Positions 5,551 through 9,950 of a stretch of DNA of 9,950 nt are shown one piece after another. Origin of the DNA: Candidatus Stahliibacteriota bacterium (GTDB taxonomy: Bacteria; Hydrothermota; Tepidihabitantia; B3-TA06); NCBI GenBank assembly GCA_030670165.1, contig DAOVCF010000061.1:1-9950 (forward strand), read 5' to 3'. Every line of letters begins with the position of its first letter. The first letter of the stretch is position 1. Both the position numbers and the translations under genes were made by a program. Under the pieces are notes generated by a model that saw only the letters and a list, made by a program, of their open reading frames with translations, searched no databases and was not told where the DNA came from.

Positions 5551-5620
5551 CTCGTAGGGACGTACCTTTAGGTGCGTCCGTTCCTTTAATCGGGCGGACT
5601 TAAAAGTCCGCCCCTACGAG
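5551..5620. repeat. Composite 70-bp palindromic intergenic element
   Basis: Terminal inverted repeats CTCGTAGGG (5551-5559) and CCCTACGAG (5612-5620) enclose two internal hairpins. One is GGACGTACCT (5558-5567) against AGGTGCGTCC (5570-5579), with one G-T pair. The other is GGGCGGACTT (5592-5601) against AAGTCCGCCC (5604-5613), perfect with an AA loop. The result is a three-armed cruciform-like structure. Such elements resemble REP/BIME or small MITE-like repeats scattered between genes. It sits between the symporter stop and the lpd promoter on the minus strand and could also act as the 3' structure of the symporter mRNA. It encodes no protein. Confidence 0.8.
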
Positions 5621-5660
5621 GCTCCAAGATGTCAATCACAGAGTCCTTGAAAGAACAGAG

Positions 5661-5709
5661 GTGTGTTACGGGATGTTACGGCGTGTTACGGGGTACGGGG
5701 TGTTACGGG
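5661..5709. repeat. Ten-bp tandem repeat (TGTTACGGG) across the symporter 3' end
   Basis: TGTTACGGG or a one-base variant occurs at 5664-5672, 5674-5682 and 5684-5692, at exactly 10-bp spacing, and again at 5701-5709 after an interrupting GTACGGGG. The symporter's stop codon (TTA on the plus strand, 5666-5668) lies inside the first unit, so the array encodes its last dozen residues. The 13-mer GTGTTACGGGCGA at 5700-5712 recurs on the minus strand at 953-941, just before the nitroreductase start. Confidence 0.75.
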
Positions 5710-7195
5710 CGAAAGCGCGCTTCAACCGCTCCGGCTCCGGCTTGCGTGTAAAGAAGGAGATTACAATGAGCGTCAGGAGGCCGACGATTATGCCGGGGAT
5801 GAAGCCGTGGATGCCGGATGAGACGATCGGCTTCCAACCGATCTTTGCAAGAGCCTGCCATAAAAGGGCCACACCGGCTCCTGAGATCATCGAGGCCAGC
5901 ACCCCGGCCTTTGAGGTGTGCTTCCAGTAAACCCCGAAGAGGATCGGCCACAGGTTGGTCGAGGCTATTACGGCCCAGGCAAACGCGGTTATCACGAGTA
6001 TCAGATCGGGCGGGCGCAGCGCGATCAAAAGCGATACAACCCCTGCCGCAAGGCTTACTATCCGTCCCCACATCACCAGCTTGCGCTCGCTCATCTTGAC
6101 GCGAAGCCCCTTCTGCACCAGGTCGCGCACCACAGCAGATGAAACGATGATCAATATAGCGGCAAAGGTGCTCATCCCGGCGGCCACCACACCGGCCAAG
6201 AGCAACCCGCCAGCCCAGCTGGGAAGCACGTTTTTCACCAGTGTAGGTATGGCAAGATCAGCCAGCTGTCCCTGTGGAACGTTAGGATAAAGTTCGGCTA
6301 GATTGGGGTAAAGCACCCTGGCGATGGCACCGTTGAGATACGGCAGGAGCGCTACCGAACCGCCGACCACTGCAAGCACCGTACCTATGCGCAGAAGGTT
6401 GGCTTTTTTGATGGAATAGAACCGTATCACGAGCTGGGGCATTCCCCATACACCGAAGCTCACGATCAAACAGTAACTTATGAGCCCTGCCCAGCCCCAG
6501 ACACCGGGTGTTTTCATGAGACCGGGGTTGATTGCCGCAAGCGAGGCGTTAAGGTTCTCCAGGCCGCCGACTTGTATCAGCGCGAACACGGTGAGAAATA
6601 TAAGGCCGAAGATCATAATCCATGCCTGGACGAAGCTCGTCCACACAACTGCCAGGTAGCCGCCAACCGCGACGTAGAGAAGGATTATGGCACCTGAGAC
6701 AATAACCGCCAGCCAGTAGGGCCAGCCCATGAGGACCTCAAGCGTGTTGCCCATCCCTTTGAGCACGGCCACGTTGTAGATGGTAAGGAACAGGATGATG
6801 ATTGCGGCGGAGAAAAGTCTGGCGGAGGGCGAACCGAAGCGTTCGGCAAAGAAGCCTGGAACGGTTATGGTATCCAGACGGTGTGTCATGCGGCGAAGCC
6901 TGCGACCCAGCACAGCCCAGGCCAAAAAACAGCCCACAAGAACGTTGATGGCCCCGACCCAGATCGAAGCCATCCCAAACTTGTAGCCGAACCCTCCGCC
7001 GCCGATGATAAGAACCGACGAGTAGTAGGCGGCAACGAACGAGAACGCGGTAACCCAAGGACCTATCCTACGGCCACCAAGGAAGTAATCAGAACCTTTC
7101 TTCGCGCCCCGCCCGGTTATCAGACCGATCGCTACAACGGCGACGAGGTAGCAACCGAGGATGAGAAGATATACCAGATTTCGGCTAAGCTCCAT
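5666..7195 (-). CDS. Sodium:solute symporter (SSS family, PanF/PutP-like)
   Basis: A 509-residue integral membrane protein of the SSS family, which couples Na+ entry to uptake of a solute across the cytoplasmic membrane through an inverted-repeat (LeuT-like) core. Evidence: about a dozen hydrophobic spans; an N-terminal DYFLGGRRIGPWVTAFS segment (36-52) typical of the family; AVGGYLAVVWTSFVQ (176-190), the usual GGxxAVxWTDxxQ region; and GVVAAGMST (335-343), where Ser342 and Thr343 match the paired hydroxyl residues of the Na2 sodium site in PutP and vSGLT. The substrate cannot be named; sugars, amino acids, carboxylates and pantothenate are all carried by the family. The frame extends to 7222, but the ATG at 7195 fits the family's start: AGGGAG precedes it by 7 nt, and it overlaps the stop of the upstream small gene by 11 nt, implying translational coupling. 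The last residues (NTPYPVTRRNIP) are encoded by a tandem repeat and probably have no conserved function. Confidence 0.92.
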   Translation of the reverse strand: MELSRNLVYLLILGCYLVAVVAIGLITGRGAKKGSDYFLGGRRIGPWVTAFSFVAAYYSSVLIIGGGGFGYKFGMASIWVGAINVLVGCFLAWAVLGRRLRRMTHRLDTITVPGFFAERFGSPSARLFSAAIIILFLTIYNVAVLKGMGNTLEVLMGWPYWLAVIVSGAIILLYVAVGGYLAVVWTSFVQAWIMIFGLIFLTVFALIQVGGLENLNASLAAINPGLMKTPGVWGWAGLISYCLIVSFGVWGMPQLVIRFYSIKKANLLRIGTVLAVVGGSVALLPYLNGAIARVLYPNLAELYPNVPQGQLADLAIPTLVKNVLPSWAGGLLLAGVVAAGMSTFAAILIIVSSAVVRDLVQKGLRVKMSERKLVMWGRIVSLAAGVVSLLIALRPPDLILVITAFAWAVIASTNLWPILFGVYWKHTSKAGVLASMISGAGVALLWQALAKIGWKPIVSSGIHGFIPGIIVGLLTLIVISFFTRKPEPERLKRAFARNTPYPVTRRNIP

Positions 7196-7310
7196 CCTCG
7201 TTCTCCCTTCTGGGTTTTGCAAGGATTGCCCAGATTATGGCCGCAACGATAGTAGCCGCGGTCACCACTATCGCCAAAAACGTCAACCAGTGAAAACCTA
7301 AAGGTGCCAT
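7185..7310 (-). CDS. 41-residue single-span membrane protein coupled to the symporter
   Basis: A short gene starting at the ATG at 7310, preceded by GGAGGAG at 4 nt, and ending in TAG at 7185 inside the symporter's first codons. The product is MAPLGFHWLT, then one hydrophobic segment (residues about 9-31, ending IIWAILA), then a charged tail KPRRENEDGA. The positive residues after the span suggest the C-terminus faces the cytoplasm. The 11-nt overlap with the symporter, the shared promoter and the strong ribosome site argue that this is a real gene. Small single-span partners are known next to secondary transporters: NCBI annotates symporter small accessory proteins, and MetS accompanies the NSS transporter MetP. 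A role in folding, stability or activity of the symporter is inferred. It is much shorter than YhdT (about 80 residues) and the DUF485/DUF4212 partners. The long frame that extends upstream of it to 7631 overlaps the pyrophosphatase gene and is not real. Confidence 0.82.
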   Translation of the reverse strand: MAPLGFHWLTFLAIVVTAATIVAAIIWAILAKPRRENEDGA

Positions 7311-7341
7311 ACAACTCCTCCTTGGTTGAGTTAGGCTAGAA

Positions 7342-7369
7342 ACTATACGGGCAAAGCCGGAGTAGTCAA
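7342..7369 (-). promoter_or_regulatory. Sigma-70-type promoter for the small membrane protein-symporter operon
   Basis: TTGACT (7369-7364), a 16-nt spacer and TATAGT (7347-7342) on the minus strand, with a start of transcription near 7335 and a leader of about 25 nt. It lies in the 119-nt gap after the pyrophosphatase stop, so the symporter pair can be expressed on its own. No clear terminator follows the pyrophosphatase, so read-through may add to it. Confidence 0.75.
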
Positions 7370-7429
7370 GTGGTTGAGGTGGATATTCGGGATTCCCGCG
7401 CGGTCGTGGAACGGACGCGTGGGGTATTA

Positions 7430-9547
7430 TCAGAATAGCTTTATCGCAAGGACGAATCCGAGGAAGACGATAGAAACCATGGACATGAGCTTTATGAGGA
7501 TGTTGAGTGATGGGCCTGCCGCGTCCTTGAACGGATCGCCAACGGTATCGCCGACCACGCCGGCCTTGTGGGCCTCGGATCCCTTGCCTCCGTAATGCCC
7601 GGCCTCGATGTACTTCTTCGCGTTGTCCCACGCGCCGCCCGAGTTGGCCATAAAGATTGCCATCGCAAATCCGGTGGTTATGGCACCCACCAGCAGACCA
7701 ACAGCGCCTTCAAGTCCGATCAGGACTCCTACCACAACTGGTGCGAGAATCGCCGAGAGCGCAGGCAAAATCATCTTCTTCTGAGCGGAAACCGTGCAAA
7801 TATGTACGGTCTCGGCGTAGTTGGGCTTGGCAGTACCCTCCATGAGCCCTTTAACGGTATTAAACTGATGCCGGACGTTCTTGACTACGGACTGTGCTGC
7901 ACTGCCTATGGCGCGCATGATTAACGCGGCGATGAGGAATACAAGCATGGCGCCGAGGAAGATACCGACCAAGAGGCGCGGGTTGGCAAGGGAAAGATCG
8001 AGGCTGGCGCCGTGCAGGATGATCTCGTTGCGGTAGGCCACCACCAGCGCCAGCGCGGTGAGCGCTGCCGAGCCGATCGCAAATCCCTTGCCAGTGGCCG
8101 CGGTTGTGTTACCGAGTGCGTCCAGAGCATCGGTGCGCTCACGGACAATTGGTTTCAGCCCTGCCATCTGGGCGTTGCCACCTGCGTTATCGGCAACCGG
8201 ACCGTAGGCATCGGTGGCAAGGGTGATGCCTAAGGTAGAAAGCATCCCTACCGCAGCTATGCCAACGCCGTAAAGACCGTTATCAAAGCTTGCCGCTCCT
8301 CCGGCAAAGAAGAAGGCACCGAGAACCGCTGCCGAAACCACGAGAACCGACGGCGCGGCAGAGATCATCCCCACCGAAAGCCCCTCGATTATTACCGTGG
8401 CCGGGCCGGTCTCGGCTGCACGCGAGATGCCACGCGTGGGTTTGTAGTTGTATGAGGTGAAGTACTCGCTGAGGACCCCTAACAACACACCGGCAACCAG
8501 TCCGGTGAGCACGGAGAAATAAATACCTATGCCCTCTACACCAAGAACAAAACGCACGACAAAGAACGCTCCCACCGCAGCAATAAAGGCAGCCCCCCAA
8601 GTTCCCCTGCGCAACGCCCACAAAAGCGCGCTCTGCTTAGCGCGTTCACCGCTACGAATAAGAAAAAACCCAATAATTGAAGACCCTAACCCTACAGCTG
8701 CAATAAGTACTGGCAAAAGTACCATCTTCAGACCCATATCCGCTTTGAGTCCCGCAGGCAGGGCTGCCGTAGCAGCCGCGGCAAGCGCCATGGTGGCAAT
8801 AAGAGAGGCGTAGTAGGATTCGTAAAGATCAGCACCCATTCCGGCCACGTCACCCACGTTATCACCTACGTTATCGGCGATCACCGCAGGGTTGCGCGGG
8901 TCGTCCTCGGGTATGCCTGCTTCGACTTTGCCTACGAGATCGGCACCTACGTCCGCGGCCTTTGTGAATATCCCTCCGCCTACACGCGCGAACAGCGCCT
9001 GGAAGCTTGCACCCATCCCGAAGTTAAGCATGGTAGAGGTAATGATGGGCAGCCGCTCGACCACAGGCTTCGCCTTATATATCTGGTTGAGCAAAATATA
9101 CCAGATGGAAAGGTCCAGCAAAGCCAGACCAACCACCACAAGCCCCATGACCATTCCTGAGCTGAACGCAACTCGCAAGCCGGAGTTGAGGCTATCTCGA
9201 GCGGCGTTGGTCGTCCGCGCCGAGGAGTTCGTGGCCACCTTGAGGCCGATAAATCCTGCAAGCGCGGAGAAGAAACCTCCCGTAAGAAAAGCGAAGGGAA
9301 CGGGCTTGGGTAGAAGATTGAAAACAAACGCCAGAACGCACAAAACCGCAAATATAATCCCGAAGAAGATCGCCACAACACCGTACTGACGTTTGATGTA
9401 TGCAGCCGCTCCTTCACGTACCGCCTGGGCGATAGCCTTCATCGCAGGAGTTCCTTCCTCGCGCCTCAGGATGCCGAGTACCAGTATGACGGCAAAACCC
9501 AGGGCTATAATCGCTCCCACAGGAGCGGTCAGGAACAAAAGCTGCAT
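7430..9547 (-). CDS. hppA: Membrane-bound ion-translocating pyrophosphatase, K+-dependent type
   Basis: A 705-residue, multi-span membrane enzyme that hydrolyses pyrophosphate and pumps Na+ or H+ out of the cytoplasm. The length and motifs match bacterial M-PPases. Substrate-site motifs seen are DVGADLVGKVEAGIPEDDPR (199-218), NPAVIADNVGDNVGDVAG (219-236), TDAYGPVADNAGGNAQM (445-461) and GDTVGDPFKDAAGPSLN (666-682). The segment GNTTAATGKG (479-488) has Ala483 and Gly486; K+-independent enzymes carry Lys and Thr at these places, so this one should need K+. The semi-conserved Glu lies in GADLYESY (Glu243), the position of Glu246 in the Na+-pumping Thermotoga enzyme; plant H+-pumps have it one helical turn later. 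This favours Na+ transport, though some H+ pumps share the position, so the ion stays open. The ATG is preceded by AAGGAG at 9 nt. It has its own promoter and lies upstream of a sodium symporter operon on the same strand. Confidence 0.96.
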   Translation of the reverse strand: MQLLFLTAPVGAIIALGFAVILVLGILRREEGTPAMKAIAQAVREGAAAYIKRQYGVVAIFFGIIFAVLCVLAFVFNLLPKPVPFAFLTGGFFSALAGFIGLKVATNSSARTTNAARDSLNSGLRVAFSSGMVMGLVVVGLALLDLSIWYILLNQIYKAKPVVERLPIITSTMLNFGMGASFQALFARVGGGIFTKAADVGADLVGKVEAGIPEDDPRNPAVIADNVGDNVGDVAGMGADLYESYYASLIATMALAAAATAALPAGLKADMGLKMVLLPVLIAAVGLGSSIIGFFLIRSGERAKQSALLWALRRGTWGAAFIAAVGAFFVVRFVLGVEGIGIYFSVLTGLVAGVLLGVLSEYFTSYNYKPTRGISRAAETGPATVIIEGLSVGMISAAPSVLVVSAAVLGAFFFAGGAASFDNGLYGVGIAAVGMLSTLGITLATDAYGPVADNAGGNAQMAGLKPIVRERTDALDALGNTTAATGKGFAIGSAALTALALVVAYRNEIILHGASLDLSLANPRLLVGIFLGAMLVFLIAALIMRAIGSAAQSVVKNVRHQFNTVKGLMEGTAKPNYAETVHICTVSAQKKMILPALSAILAPVVVGVLIGLEGAVGLLVGAITTGFAMAIFMANSGGAWDNAKKYIEAGHYGGKGSEAHKAGVVGDTVGDPFKDAAGPSLNILIKLMSMVSIVFLGFVLAIKLF

Positions 9548-9597
9548 CTTCTGCTTCTCCTTGCTTAACTATCCAAGAATTGAGCGGTTAAGCGGTT

Positions 9598-9625
9598 AGT
9601 CTACTCCGTCTCTTCGGCCTGTCAA
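9598..9625 (-). promoter_or_regulatory. Sigma-70-type promoter for hppA
   Basis: TTGACA (9625-9620), a 16-nt spacer and TAGACT (9603-9598) on the minus strand. The predicted transcription start, near 9591, falls inside a tandem octamer (AGCGGTTA twice on the plus strand, 9583-9598), which might serve as an operator. The leader to the ATG at 9547 is about 45 nt. Confidence 0.7.
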
Positions 9626-9664
9626 GACAATTATGTAGAGTATAAGTAAGCCTCAACCACCGAC

Positions 9665-9692
9665 TTGACAACTCCACCTGGACGCATAAAGT
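9665..9692 (+). promoter_or_regulatory. Sigma-70-type promoter for the right-edge gene
   Basis: TTGACA (9665-9670), a 16-nt spacer and TAAAGT (9687-9692) on the plus strand. It diverges from the hppA promoter. The two -35 boxes form the inverted pair TGTCAAG (9620-9626) and CTTGACA (9664-9670), separated by 37 nt, so the promoters are back to back and could share one regulator. Confidence 0.6.
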
Positions 9693-9714
9693 TCTATCAT
9701 CCAAAGGAGACAGC

Positions 9715-9950
9715 ATGAATACCTCTAATCTCCCTTCAGAACGATCTATTTATGAGGAAAGACGGTTGGCAAGCGGCGTAAGTGTCCTGAACCTGAACCC
9801 GGATAACCCGCTTTTTTGTTCCACGATACGCTCAAAGCTGAGCCTGGAGCTTAACCGGATACTCTGGGTTCAGTTTACGCATCGCTGGCTGCCCTACTAC
9901 TCCGGCGAAAGAAAGTGGGGGCGTTCCTTATACAACCATTCGTTTCATCT
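9715..9950 (+). CDS. N-terminal part of an unidentified protein (partial, runs off right edge)
   Basis: An open frame from the ATG at 9715, with AGGAG 5 nt upstream, stays open for 78 codons to the window edge, and a promoter precedes it. The product begins MNTSNLPSERSIYEERRLAS and continues through GVSVLNLNPDNPLF (about 21-34) to LPYYSGERKWGRSLYN (about 60-75). It has no signal peptide or clear membrane span in the visible part. The EERRLASGVSVLNLNPDNP stretch faintly recalls the N-terminal NL-x-x-x-NP segment of fold-type I PLP aminotransferases, but the match is weak and the lysine region is outside the window. I do not claim a function. The frame, ribosome site and divergent promoter make the gene itself likely. 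Confidence 0.7.
   Translation, partial: MNTSNLPSERSIYEERRLASGVSVLNLNPDNPLFCSTIRSKLSLELNRILWVQFTHRWLPYYSGERKWGRSLYNHSFH

Noticed and set aside
5661..5709. Tandem decamers as CRISPR or replication iterons
   Set aside because: The units are only about 10 bp with no spacers, they overlap a coding end, and no replication or Cas gene is nearby.
7196..7222. ATG at 7222 as the symporter start
   Set aside because: It would give a charged nine-residue extension before the first membrane span and a 38-nt overlap with the small gene. The ATG at 7195 has a ribosome site and a normal family N-terminus.
7311..7631. Upstream part of a 148-codon minus-strand frame ending at 7185
   Set aside because: It overlaps the end of the pyrophosphatase gene in another frame and crosses the promoter at 7342-7369. 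Only its last 41 codons, which have their own ribosome site, form a gene.
8892..9389. 165-codon frame antisense to the pyrophosphatase
   Set aside because: It is a shadow of a strongly conserved coding region and has no plausible ribosome site or protein features.

Overview
The window is a stretch of bacterial chromosome of moderate G+C. Shine-Dalgarno sites are strong (AGGAGG-type, mostly 4 to 6 nt before the start), and GTG and TTG starts are used as well as ATG. Most genes lie on the minus strand. It carries no phage, transposase, CRISPR, tRNA or rRNA sequence that I can see. The gene set is a K+-dependent membrane pyrophosphatase, a sodium:solute symporter, an orphan dihydrolipoamide dehydrogenase, a HemW/HemN-like radical SAM protein, and a peroxiredoxin with a nitroreductase. 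Together with a secreted lipoprotein of a poorly described family and CTCGTAGGG-ended palindromic intergenic repeats, this suggests an uncultivated, probably anaerobic or microaerophilic bacterium, for example of the WOR-3/TA06 kind. That placement is a guess; nothing here is a taxonomic marker.

Layout from left to right. Positions 1-47 (minus) are the first 15 codons of an exported or membrane protein running off the left edge, with its promoter and structured leader at about 117-189. Next is a two-gene minus-strand operon: peroxiredoxin (983-1450), then nitroreductase (359-931), with a clear promoter at 1486-1513. Divergent from it is the radical SAM gene (1615-2901, plus), which ends in an ATGA junction with a 10-codon stub. 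Convergent with that is a lipoprotein gene (3036-3713, minus) with its own terminator and promoter. An intergenic stretch rich in hairpins follows (3714-4047), then dihydrolipoamide dehydrogenase (4048-5442, minus). A 70-bp composite palindrome and a 10-bp tandem repeat separate it from the sodium:solute symporter (5666-7195, minus). The symporter is overlapped at its start by a 41-residue single-span membrane protein (7185-7310). Upstream is the membrane pyrophosphatase (7430-9547, minus), and divergent from that is the 5' end of an unidentified gene (9715 to the right edge, plus).

How the genes may work together. The pyrophosphatase has the residues of the K+-dependent class, and its semi-conserved Glu sits where Na+-pumping enzymes carry it. 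The neighbouring symporter would use a sodium gradient, so the right half may form a sodium-energetics neighbourhood. Peroxiredoxin and nitroreductase form a small redox-defence operon. The other genes look like independent single-gene units.

The most consistent non-coding signal is promoter architecture: seven candidate promoters share CTTGAC(A/T), a spacer that can be read as exactly 16 nt in every case, and a TATAAT-like -10 box. I see no convincing new multi-gene system. The best leads are the small coupled membrane protein, the sodium-linked pair, the composite palindromes, and the tandem repeat that supplies the symporter's C-terminal tail.
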